A stretch of DNA of 64,000 nucleotides from NCBI GenBank assembly GCA_029449245.1, contig JANATF010000018.1:473589-537588 (forward strand), read 5' to 3'. The notes beneath the pieces were generated by a model. It did no database searches. It was not told the DNA's origin and worked only from the letters and a program-made list of their open reading frames with translations. Position 1 is the stretch's first letter. Every line of letters starts with the position of its first letter. Positions 1 through 8,760 of this stretch are shown here, piece after piece. A program made the translations under genes and the position numbers. The stretch is from Mortierella alpina. Lineage: Eukaryota; Mortierellomycota; Mortierellomycetes; Mortierellales; Mortierellaceae.

Positions 1-726
1 CCGATTCTTGAACTCAGGGACGAGATCCGACGGTGGTGTCCTCGGTTGACGAGTCTGTACACGAACAATTCGCCCTCACCTGTGGTGGTACAGATGCTTG
101 TGCATGGGTTTGAGCGGTTGACGGTGCTACACTTTAGTTATGATGCCGTCTCGGCCGAGATCTTTCTGGCGTTGGAGACTCATCAGCGGACGTTGACATC
201 AGTGACGGCGGCGGTGCCGTTTTCGGCGTTTTATGAGAGTCGAGAGGTGCCTGGGGTGGAGGAGGATGTGCTTGCGGATTCGGGGTGGATGGCACAGAGG
301 GTGCCGCAGAGATGTGACAAGCTGGAAGAATTTTGGTTGCCGCAGCATGCGATGGCAGTGGAGGATGTGGAGAGGCGGGAGTGGAGGTGTCGCGGGCTGA
401 AGGATCTGCGTGTGCGGATTCGGGGACTGGATGTGGCAGAGCGGATTGAGGGGGTGATTGCGGCACTGAGGACGAGGATGAGGACGAAGCGGAGGCAGGG
501 GGACCGAAAGACGATGGAGATGAGTGCGAGCACGGACAATGAGGATCAGGATGCAGACAAGGGAGAAGGGGGCATCATCGGCAAGAAGCAACAGGTGGAT
601 GACGACGGTGGTCAAGAAAAGGAACACTTCGTGATGACGCCTCTGGAGGAACGCGTCGTGCAGCACCTGCTGCAGTTCGACAGGCTGAAGATCCTCTGGC
701 TGGGCACATCGATCCACCACCTGTAA
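1..726 (+). CDS. F-box/LRR-type protein, C-terminal part (cut by window edge)
   Basis: The frame is open from base 1 to the TAA at 724-726, so the start lies left of the window; the first ATG visible is internal. The 240 or so visible residues include a block of the form CDKLEEFWLP, then VEDVERREWRCRGLKDLRVR, an acidic low-complexity insert (about residues 150-205), and the ending VQHLLQFDRLKILWLGTS. This layout (leucine-rich strand, Cys-x-Gly-Leu-Lys-Asp-Leu block, charged linker, final LKxLWLG strand) is what I remember of the C-termini of the large F-box/LRR family in Mortierella-like fungi, where an F-box at the N-terminus would bind Skp1 and the LRR part would bind the ubiquitylation substrate. 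The F-box itself is not visible. Family assignment is inference from pattern memory. Confidence 0.55.
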   Translation, partial: PILELRDEIRRWCPRLTSLYTNNSPSPVVVQMLVHGFERLTVLHFSYDAVSAEIFLALETHQRTLTSVTAAVPFSAFYESREVPGVEEDVLADSGWMAQRVPQRCDKLEEFWLPQHAMAVEDVERREWRCRGLKDLRVRIRGLDVAERIEGVIAALRTRMRTKRRQGDRKTMEMSASTDNEDQDADKGEGGIIGKKQQVDDDGGQEKEHFVMTPLEERVVQHLLQFDRLKILWLGTSIHHL

Positions 727-1846
727 GCCAGGCTGTCGCGGTACGCCGGACAAAGAAGACAACGAGACCACATCGGATTAGGAACCAGACCCCTGGGAAC
801 GGGACGCGGGTCGATGGCCGTGCTATCTGTGCCACTTCCCTGGAAGAGACGATGGAGTGGTTTGCACCCCTGGTTATTCATGCGATGCACTTGATGCGCG
901 TGCATCGCATCGCATTGCACAAAGGCGAAGACGATGATATTCCCCTCCTCTTCTCTTTCTTTTCCGTCCCTTGTTTTCTGTTCTCTCTCACACCTCTCTT
1001 CCCTCCATCGAAACACCACATTTGTCCTTGACCTTGTTCCTTTCATCAAGTTTCCTGCAAGTATAGTCTCCGCTCTTGCTCTTCTCTTTCTTTCTATTCC
1101 CAGCGACTTCCATTAAAGAACAGTCGTCAGGTGCGTCCAAAAAATAGTACTCATTGAGAAGTGGCAAGAAAGGAAAAAAGACGAAAGCTCAACAGGTCCA
1201 GCTCCATGTATATACAGATAGGCGGTTCTCTGTGTCCAAAGAGATTAATCAGACGGGTGGCCACCACGCCTATCCTCCCGCGAACTCTTGAGGTTTCCTG
1301 CCGAAAGCACCGAAGTTCGATTGAGTAGGTGTTGTTGAGAACGCTATGAGAGAAGGTGGCTGTCTGCGCTCTTAAGCAGCGAATACAATGCTAACCCAAG
1401 AACTCTTGCCAACGTCGATATAGTCTATGAACTAGAAGGCTCTATTTACGCCTTCAGCGAGGCCTGTGTTCACCTCGATTCTCTACTTGAGCCATCTCGC
1501 AGGGACCGAGTTGTATACGGTACAAGGAACGCGTTATTTCCTTTGCTTCGCTGCAGGTACGACACTCGGATCACGTTTTAGTTGAGCCATATGCAGATGT
1601 GCAGGTCTTGACTAAGCAATCGCTCCTTTTACTGCATCTCCATAGCCCTACTACCCACGGTCCTCGCTGGTGAGGATTTTCTTTGTACAGCTTTGTCGTC
1701 AACGTGGCTGCCTTCGTACCGCGAAAGGTAAGAGCACGTACAACGTCCTTCAGCGTATTGGCTTTATTCACTTAAGCGCCAGGACTAACCGTATTATATT
1801 TTTCGTACTGGATACTGGATACTGGATACATTATCAAGACACCATC
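727..1846. other. Intergenic region, NLR upstream
   Basis: 1.1 kb between the F-box/LRR stop and the NLR start. It contains a pyrimidine-rich stretch (about 935-1100) and no reading frame that looks like protein. The leader just before the NLR ATG carries three overlapping copies of the 8-mer GGATACTG or its variants (1810-1829). No TATA box or known operator can be assigned. Confidence 0.5.
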
Positions 1847-4800
1847 ATGACCAATCCAGCCAAAACTACAGCTGCCGGTAGTCCCCCAACGAAAACGTCA
1901 AAGCAACCAAGCGTGAAATCCAAAACTGTTTGCGACAAAACGCGCAGCTGTTGGAAAAAACTCTTTGGATCATCAAAATCTACGGATGCGGTCCAGATTC
2001 AAGATGGCAACGTCGCCGCCACAGAAGCCAGCAGCTCTAACACTAGAGCGCAGCCCGGGATAAATAGCCACGAGGCCCCAGCTTCCAGCATCGCGACTGA
2101 ATACCGCACCAACAATTCGAACTCCCCTCTCGAATATGCCAGGATCCTAGAAACTTGGACGCAGCCCATAATTAAAACGAGGAAAGCGCGCCTGGATATT
2201 TTCTCTGCGAACGTGAGCAGACCATCCGCCGGGATCGAGGCGCCAGAAGTTGGTTCGTGCATCACCAGTACAACTCAACTTGCATGGTGTAGCAGCCTTC
2301 TTCCCAAGAACCAAACTATGTCCAGTGGCAAAGTCCACAAATGCGATCAAGATCAAGAAAAGGCTACCTTGGAGGATGTACCTACCGATGCAACGCATAT
2401 CGGCTGGATTAAAGCCATTGAAAAGGACGTTGTCGAACAGGATCACATCCGCTGGCTGGGAAAATGTATGGTCGAGGAGTTTACAAAGGCTCCGGTTAAG
2501 GACTCTACTGTAATAGCGGAGATCGTCCTCCTTGGACCTGTTCTTGACCGTGAGCAATACCGCAAGCTGCTCAATTGCTTCATCGCCGAGTTTGGGAAGG
2601 CCGCGATGCTCGATGTCTATCTGCTTCAGGGCCTCATCCAACTAGTGCAATGTTCATCCGACGAATACCTTGTTGCAGATGATCTTATCACGATCTTGAA
2701 CACTCTCAGAGAAAAGTTGCAGAACACTCACAAACAGTCGACCGAACATCGGTACCACCTCACGCTTGCACTATCGCGGCTCCTGAATGTTATGGCTGAA
2801 CACAAGGTCCAAGATATGAAACGCGTTGAAGAACATGAAGTTCTAGCCAGGATCTTCTCTAGCCTGCGCAGCAGCTCAGACCCCTTCTTGATGTACCAAG
2901 CATCGTACGCTTTCCAGGCCCTTCAGTATGTCCCAGATGACGAGACCAAACAACAGGCAGCCCTACGACACACGGCGGGAGTGGTAAACAGTCTCATCAA
3001 GATCTCGAGCGTGATGAAAATGGATCTCAGTTCCGTGCTGGAAGGACTCAAAGACTTCCAAGAGGTCCTAAGCAGCACGTACGTCACTGTCAAGTCGGGC
3101 TATGAGGGTTTTTGCTTGCTCATGGAGAGCGGACGTGGGGTCTCTGACAGTCTTAAAGAAGGACTCGCAAATGGACACAGGCTTCCATGGTATCCAGCCC
3201 TTCGCGCAGCCGATGGATTCGTTCAACGGGGAAAACTGGCAGATCTGAACCGATTGATTGTCGAGGCACCTTGCCGTCGGGATGCCTTGTTCCAGTGGGG
3301 TATCTGTCAGATTCTAGGCGAGATTGCATTGGACGAAACCTGGGGGGCCACTTCACGTCAGCAGGCCACAGATCTTCTTGTGGATCTCTACAGGAACGAT
3401 ATGGAATGGACTCAGGACAAGAGCATCAAAGGCTGGATGGTGGCTGTTCTCATCCATCTCGGAAATACGTCCGATCCTGCCATCAAGGACCACGTCAAAA
3501 ATCTTCTCGATGACCTGAAAAATGACGGCTGCTCACTGACCTCGCACTCGTATCCGCTCAAGGCTCGCCTGCAGATTCCAACAGCATCACTTCTACTCGC
3601 TCGAGTCCTGGAAATTCCCAATCTCGAGTACGATCTCCACCAACTCAAACGTCGACTACTGCAAGAGCAGATATCGGCTGTTTACATTCCTCCTATGGCC
3701 AAAGCAAACCAGCATGCCCCAGACAGCGATGTATTTCCCTTGATGAAAAAGGTGAACGAGTTCTTGGCTAGCGAGCAGCAGGTGATGTTGATTCTGGGCG
3801 ACTCTGGAGCTGGAAAATCAACCTTCAATCGACATCTGGAGCGCGAGCTCTGGGACCGTTATAAGAGCGGCGGAAAGGTTCCCTTACTCATCAACATGCC
3901 GGCTCTGAGCAGACCGGAGACTGAGCTGATTGCAGAGCATCTGAGGATGCACAACTTTACAGACGTCCAGATCCAGGAGCTCAAGCGTCATCGCCAGCTC
4001 ACCGTCATCTGTGATGGATACGACGAGAGCCAGCTTACCAGCAATCTTCACACCACCAATCAACTAAATCAAGCAGGACAATGGCGTGTCCAGCTAGTGG
4101 TGAGCTGCCGAAGCCAGTATCTCAGCCGAAAATACCATGACCTGTTTGTGCCTCGGGGCCGTGATCATTACAGCACTCCTGCTATCCACCTGTTTCAAGA
4201 GGCCGTCATTGCCCCCTTCTCGAGATCCCAGATCAAGAATTATGTCGACCAATACGTCCCGCCAGAACCACGGATATGGGTTACCAAGGATTATATGCAC
4301 AATCTGACCACCATACCGAACTTGATGGACCTGGTCACAAATCCTTTTCTTCTAATCATCTCGTTGGGAGCTCTACCGACTGTCGTCCAAAAAGAGAAGG
4401 ATATCACGACCGTCCGAATCACCCGTGTCGCGCTTTATGACAGCTTTGTCGAACAATGGATTGGGGCCAACAAACGACGTCTGGAGAACCAAAGGTTGCA
4501 ACATCATAGACAGAGAGCACATGCTGAATTGAAGGATGACTTTGAGCGGAGGGCGATCGAGTATCAAAAGAATCTTGCGGGAGCTATCTTTCGAGAACAA
4601 GAGGGCAGACCAGTTGTCGACTACACCCACAACCTCGACGAGTCCTCTTGGAAATCAAGGTACTTTGGTCCAGAGCCGGAATCAACACTCCTCAGAGAAT
4701 GCAGTCTGCTGAAGCGTGTTGGCAACCAATACCGATTCATCCATCGATCTATTCTGGAGTATTTCTACTCTCGATTTGTTCTCGAGCCGAGCAGGAGTGA

Positions 4801-7270
4801 CGATGGATCCAGTCCAATAGCCAGCACTCGTGGCGATACCCTTGCGAAATGTATTGCCGATCATCCTTTGTCTCAACGAAGGTTCGTCTGCGAGCCTTCA
4901 GTCATTCAGTTCTTGCGCGAGCGCATGCAAGAGGATGTTCTATACAAGAACCACCTACTCGCACTCATTGAGCTATCAAAAACGCATCCCAAAGCAAGCC
5001 AAGCGGCATCAAACGCCATCACTATTTTGGTTCAGACTGGAGTCATGTTTAATGAGGCCGATCTACGAGGCATCCGGATTCCAGGCGCAGACTTGAGCGG
5101 CGGACAGTTTGATTCAGCGCAACTGCAAGAGGCGGATTTGAGAAATACCAACCTTCGCAACATCTGGATGCGTCAGGCTGATTTGAGCAAGGCCAACATG
5201 GAAGGTGCACAGTTTGGCGAACGACCATTTCTTGAGGAGGATCACGAGGTGGAAAGCTGCACGTACTCGCCGGATGGGAAGACGTTTTCCATCGGCCTCA
5301 GGAACGGCACAATCAGTCTGTACAGGACCACAGATTGGGTAAGGACGAAAACACTACGCGACCACACGGACCACACGGATCACACGGATCACGTTACAAG
5401 TGTTGCCTTTTCGCCAAGCGGCCAGCAGATTGCTTCAGGAGGTAGTGACACGATGGTTCGACTCTGGGACGCAGAAACCGGTGAACTTGCCGCCCTCCTC
5501 ACTGGCCACGCGGATGAGGTCACGAGCGTCGTGTTTTCTCCAAGCGGCGAGTATATTTCTTCAGGCAGTTCTGACAAGACTGTGCGGATCTGGGATGCAC
5601 ACAGCAGGATCTCTGTTGCTATTCTAAGCGGCCATGCCGACACCGTTACGAGCGTGGTATTTTCGCCATGCGGCCAGCAGATTGCCTCTGGAGGTTTTGA
5701 CGGCAGGGTGCTGCTCTGGGACTTACAAACCACTACAACGTATGCCATCCTAACCGGTCACATCGCTGAGGTGACGAGCGTCGTGTTCTCGCCAAAAAGC
5801 CAGCAGATTGCCTCAGGAAGCTATGACTACACGGTGCGACTCTGGGATGCACAATCCGGTGAACCTGGTATTGTTCTAAGTGGCCACACTTTCTACGTTA
5901 TGAGCGTGGCGTTTTCGCCAAACGGCCAACAGGTTGCCTCCGGCAGCACTGACGACACGGTGCGACTCTGGGATGCACAAACGGGCGCACTTTATGGTAT
6001 TCTACGAGGCCATACGTCCAGTGTTAAGAGCGTCGTGTTTTCACCAGACGGCCAGCAGATCGCCTCGGGGAGTTCCGACAATACGGTGCGACTCTGGGAC
6101 GCATTCACTAGTTCGCCTGGCGTCATCACAGGCGGTCATACCTCCCATATCAAGTGCGTGGTCTTTTCACCAAACGGGCAGCAAATCGCCTCAGGTAGTG
6201 AGGACAAGACAGTGCGACTGTGGGATGTCCAAACGGGCGCACCTGGTGCCATCCTACATGGCCATACCGGAGAGGTGACGAGTGTTGTGTTCTCGCCAGA
6301 CGGCCAGCGGATTGCCTCGGTCTGTTCTAACACAGTGCGGCTCTGGGACGCTCAAAGCGGTGCAGCTAAAGCCACCCTACGCGGCCACACCGAGGATATC
6401 ACGAGCGCGGTGTTCTCGCCCAGCAGCCAGCAGATTGCCTCAGGCAGTCGCGACAAGACGGTGCGGCTCTGGGACGCAAGGACCGGTGCTCTTAGTATCA
6501 CTGTAAGCGTTCCATCTGGATCCGGAGAGGTGGTGAGCGTTTTGTTTTCGCCATGTGGCCAGCAGATGGCGTCGGTCAGTTCTGATAAGACAGTACGGCT
6601 CTGGGACGCGGAAACGGGTGCACGTAGAGCCATTCTAATCGGCCACAGAAGGCACGTCAATAGCATGGTGTTCTCGCCAAACGGCCAGCAGATCGCCTCG
6701 GGCAGTTATGATTACACCGTACGCCTTTGGGATGTTCAAACTGGAGAACCTTATGCTACACTATCCGGCCATACCAACTGTGTTACGAGCGTAGTATATT
6801 CTCCAAGCAGCCAGCAGATTGCCTCGGGCAGCTACGACCAGACGGTCCGACTCTGGGATACAAACACCGGTGCAGCTGGTGCAATCCTACATGGTCATAC
6901 CTCTTTGGTTATGAGTGTGGCATTTTCGCCAACCGGCCAGCAGATAGTCTCGGGCAGCGACGACAAGACGGTGCGGCTCTGGGATGTGGAATCCGGCCAG
7001 TGCTTGAGTGTGATCAAGGGATTTTATGGGGCCACAAACAGTATTGCCTGGAGCGCAATTGAGAACGACCACTATTTTGTAACCGGTAGCGACATGTCTG
7101 TTCGCCTGTGGAAGGTAATAGTCGACCGGCGTCTTGTCCAACTACGGTGGAGCTCCATGCACGATCGACTGGACGTGTCAGACACCAACATTGTTAGTGC
7201 GCAGGGGCTCACGAAGACGAATATGAAATTCCTCGAGCAACGTGGCGCTGTGAGCTGGAAAGAGCCGTAG
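1847..7270 (+). CDS. NLR-type receptor: helical-repeat N-terminus, NACHT, pentapeptide repeats, WD40 repeats
   Basis: Single-exon gene of 1807 residues. I chose the ATG at 1847 (A at -3) over an upstream in-frame GTG at 1670 because the intervening residues look like untranslated leader. Visible parts: a Ser/Thr/Lys-rich N-terminus (1-100); a long Leu-rich, probably ARM/HEAT-like helical region (about 190-620); a NACHT ATPase with Walker A GDSGAGKST at 651-659 and Walker B ICDGYDE at about 721-727; pentapeptide repeats of the ADLxxAxL type (about 1065-1125); and WD40 repeats (about 1128-1770). The protein ends with a conserved-looking tail, QLRWSSMHDRL...GLTKTN. In fungi NACHT-WD40 proteins such as Podospora HET-D/HET-E act in non-self recognition and cell death, with the WD40 domain as the sensor. 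A similar sensing role here is inference. No effector domain (HET, HeLo, patatin) is recognisable at the N-terminus. Confidence 0.9.
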   Translation: MTNPAKTTAAGSPPTKTSKQPSVKSKTVCDKTRSCWKKLFGSSKSTDAVQIQDGNVAATEASSSNTRAQPGINSHEAPASSIATEYRTNNSNSPLEYARILETWTQPIIKTRKARLDIFSANVSRPSAGIEAPEVGSCITSTTQLAWCSSLLPKNQTMSSGKVHKCDQDQEKATLEDVPTDATHIGWIKAIEKDVVEQDHIRWLGKCMVEEFTKAPVKDSTVIAEIVLLGPVLDREQYRKLLNCFIAEFGKAAMLDVYLLQGLIQLVQCSSDEYLVADDLITILNTLREKLQNTHKQSTEHRYHLTLALSRLLNVMAEHKVQDMKRVEEHEVLARIFSSLRSSSDPFLMYQASYAFQALQYVPDDETKQQAALRHTAGVVNSLIKISSVMKMDLSSVLEGLKDFQEVLSSTYVTVKSGYEGFCLLMESGRGVSDSLKEGLANGHRLPWYPALRAADGFVQRGKLADLNRLIVEAPCRRDALFQWGICQILGEIALDETWGATSRQQATDLLVDLYRNDMEWTQDKSIKGWMVAVLIHLGNTSDPAIKDHVKNLLDDLKNDGCSLTSHSYPLKARLQIPTASLLLARVLEIPNLEYDLHQLKRRLLQEQISAVYIPPMAKANQHAPDSDVFPLMKKVNEFLASEQQVMLILGDSGAGKSTFNRHLERELWDRYKSGGKVPLLINMPALSRPETELIAEHLRMHNFTDVQIQELKRHRQLTVICDGYDESQLTSNLHTTNQLNQAGQWRVQLVVSCRSQYLSRKYHDLFVPRGRDHYSTPAIHLFQEAVIAPFSRSQIKNYVDQYVPPEPRIWVTKDYMHNLTTIPNLMDLVTNPFLLIISLGALPTVVQKEKDITTVRITRVALYDSFVEQWIGANKRRLENQRLQHHRQRAHAELKDDFERRAIEYQKNLAGAIFREQEGRPVVDYTHNLDESSWKSRYFGPEPESTLLRECSLLKRVGNQYRFIHRSILEYFYSRFVLEPSRSDDGSSPIASTRGDTLAKCIADHPLSQRRFVCEPSVIQFLRERMQEDVLYKNHLLALIELSKTHPKASQAASNAITILVQTGVMFNEADLRGIRIPGADLSGGQFDSAQLQEADLRNTNLRNIWMRQADLSKANMEGAQFGERPFLEEDHEVESCTYSPDGKTFSIGLRNGTISLYRTTDWVRTKTLRDHTDHTDHTDHVTSVAFSPSGQQIASGGSDTMVRLWDAETGELAALLTGHADEVTSVVFSPSGEYISSGSSDKTVRIWDAHSRISVAILSGHADTVTSVVFSPCGQQIASGGFDGRVLLWDLQTTTTYAILTGHIAEVTSVVFSPKSQQIASGSYDYTVRLWDAQSGEPGIVLSGHTFYVMSVAFSPNGQQVASGSTDDTVRLWDAQTGALYGILRGHTSSVKSVVFSPDGQQIASGSSDNTVRLWDAFTSSPGVITGGHTSHIKCVVFSPNGQQIASGSEDKTVRLWDVQTGAPGAILHGHTGEVTSVVFSPDGQRIASVCSNTVRLWDAQSGAAKATLRGHTEDITSAVFSPSSQQIASGSRDKTVRLWDARTGALSITVSVPSGSGEVVSVLFSPCGQQMASVSSDKTVRLWDAETGARRAILIGHRRHVNSMVFSPNGQQIASGSYDYTVRLWDVQTGEPYATLSGHTNCVTSVVYSPSSQQIASGSYDQTVRLWDTNTGAAGAILHGHTSLVMSVAFSPTGQQIVSGSDDKTVRLWDVESGQCLSVIKGFYGATNSIAWSAIENDHYFVTGSDMSVRLWKVIVDRRLVQLRWSSMHDRLDVSDTNIVSAQGLTKTNMKFLEQRGAVSWKEP
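5360..5392 (+). repeat. 9-bp in-frame minisatellite coding Asp-His-Thr
   Basis: Three to four tandem copies of gaycacacg sit just before the first regular WD40 repeat and add DHTDHTDHTDH to the protein. The unit keeps the frame, so copy-number change alters only linker length. Confidence 0.8.
5387..7110 (+). repeat. Tandem near-identical WD40-coding repeats (about 126 bp unit)
   Basis: About 13 regular and 2 degenerate copies of a 42-residue unit, each with VTSVVFSP, GQQIASGS, DKTVRLWD and a closing GH. The DNA is conserved between units as well as the protein: the block coding VRLWD recurs with few changes. Variation is concentrated at the few residues after GH (ADEV, ADTV, IAEV, TFYV, TSSV, TSHI, TGEV, TEDI, RRHV, TNCV, TSLV) and in the loop after VRLWD. 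Such high identity is the pattern reported for fungal NLR sensor repeats that shuffle by unequal recombination. Confidence 0.85.
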
Positions 7271-7529
7271 GTGACGAGAAGGGTAGATCGTATTCAAAAG
7301 TCAAAGTGTTTGATAAACTAGTAAATTACCACACTCTCAACGGAGCTGACTGTGTCTAATGGGGGCTCAAACTGGTTAAACCATTACTTTTTTGCTCGCT
7401 GAGGTCGCTGAGGTCGCGGAGATCGCTAGGTTTAGGCACAGAACTTCTTCCAGAACAACACACTTGCAGATCTCGAGTTCACTATCGCTGTCGTTTTATT
7501 TATTTATTTTTTAATTTCTACAAGCAACA

Positions 7530-7757
7530 TCATTCTCGAGACGCCACGGCATTCATTTTCGCCTCTTCTCGTTCTTCGTAACAAGTATCGCAGATGAAGG
7601 CAGAGTTGGAGGGACGTGAGGTGTTCTTATAGTACTTTGTGAGGCGGAGGCTGCCGTGACAACCTTCCTTGCAGAAAGTACAAGTCTTGTTTCCGACCCT
7701 TCCGCTGCATAGATGGACTTGGTCACCACAGTGAGAGTGGCAGCAGTGGTCGCACAT
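7530..7757 (-). CDS. Small Cys-rich (probably zinc-binding) protein, 3' exon
   Basis: 75 residues from the ATG at 7757 to the stop at 7530, with ten Cys in CxxC-type spacings (CDHCC, CTFCKEGC, CDTC) plus His residues, suggesting two or three zinc sites. Just upstream on the minus strand is a good splice acceptor, CTTTCTGCAG, with a CTCAAC branch-like sequence, so an upstream coding exon is likely but could not be placed. Downstream on the same strand there are overlapping AATAAA signals (about 7495-7512), supporting a real 3' end. I do not recognise the family. Confidence 0.45.
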   Translation of the reverse strand: MCDHCCHSHCGDQVHLCSGRVGNKTCTFCKEGCHGSLRLTKYYKNTSRPSNSAFICDTCYEEREEAKMNAVASRE

Positions 7758-7784
7758 GACTGCAGAAAGTCTAAGGTTGAGCAC

Positions 7785-8506
7785 CGTTTGAGACGATTAA
7801 CCATTATGATTCTCGGAGAACAGATTTCGATAGTGACACGACCCATTCTTGAGAAGGCGAGAGTAATACACGACATTGTACGATGATAACGAGACCAGTT
7901 GACGAGCTGCGGGGGAGCGGAGCGAACACTTTACTGGGCTATTTTTTGGGGGGGATATGTTAGATGTGAACCTGAAGGAGGGTGCGGGTGAAGGCGAGAA
8001 CAAAGAGCGATGGAGAAATAAAGGACTCTGGCTCAGGAGGCGTCAGAAGGAGTGTTGAATGTCAAACGAGACCAGCATTTTGCCACCAGTCTGTACACGA
8101 CGCCTATTTCCGTGCAAGAGATTGCCAAAAGCACAGCATGAAATGCGCGCAATGCGGCCTTGTCAAAGTGCATCAGCTGCCTTGCTCGCTCGAGAACAAA
8201 CAGCCTCTCGGTGGTGATGGTTCATGACATTCGGAAGCTGATTCAAAGCATGGCTTTTTCCAGCTTGACTCTCCACTCTACACCCCTACGCGTTTATACG
8301 GTCATTCGTCTAAAAAGGTGTTACGCGACTGGTTTAGAGCGACATAGTCGTCGATATCATTAGACACATCGGGGCCTACCCTCGCATAGTGCGAGTGAAG
8401 CAAAGAGCACTCAATGCTATAGACGCTTGCAAAGTAGGCACACGGCGAACATGGAGGTGGTGGACCGGGAGCGGCGAACGCGTTTGAGCTGCGTAAAGCA
8501 GCAAAG
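7785..8506. other. Intergenic region left of the TIR element
   Basis: No convincing gene. An 81-residue frame at 7982-8227 (+) has several Cys and His residues but no recognisable domain or splice context. The upstream exon of the Cys-rich gene may lie here on the minus strand. Confidence 0.4.
8498..8506 (+). repeat. Target-site duplication, left copy
   Basis: GCAGCAAAG directly before the left TIR; identical 9-mer directly after the right TIR. Confidence 0.85.
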
Positions 8507-8643
8507 TAGTCTCGCATCCAGCCCCTTCATTTTACGTGGGGCAGGACTCGCAGTCCTGCTTCCACTGAAATGAGGGTCTGGGAAAATTGTTAGACTTATC
8601 GGCAGAGCGACCCGTAAAATCCAAAAAGGCAACTTGTTAAGGG
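8507..8643 (+). repeat. Left terminal inverted repeat (137 bp)
   Basis: Exact reverse complement of 13376-13512 over all 137 bases compared by eye. It contains a perfect hairpin, GCAGGACT-CGC-AGTCCTGC, at 8541-8559. Only 117 bp separate it from the DUF6589-like ATG, so it probably supplies the promoter. Confidence 0.9.
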
Positions 8644-8760
8644 CTTTCCCATGCGCATGGACATGCATGACGGAAGCAAAAAATACACCCTCTCTCACTC
8701 TCTACTCCACCTTCCGGCCCCAGTCCTTTCACTTGTTATACTTCAGTCTCTACAGTAGTC

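Noticed and set aside
934-1116. Short frame rich in Phe/Ser/Leu
   Set aside because: Arises from a pyrimidine-rich tract; no start context or domain.
1670-1846. N-terminal extension of the NLR frame to a GTG at 1670
   Set aside because: Not an ATG; the extension looks like leader sequence and the ATG at 1847 has good context.
7982-8227. 81-residue frame with several Cys and His
   Set aside because: No transcript-like context or recognisable spacing; may be chance.
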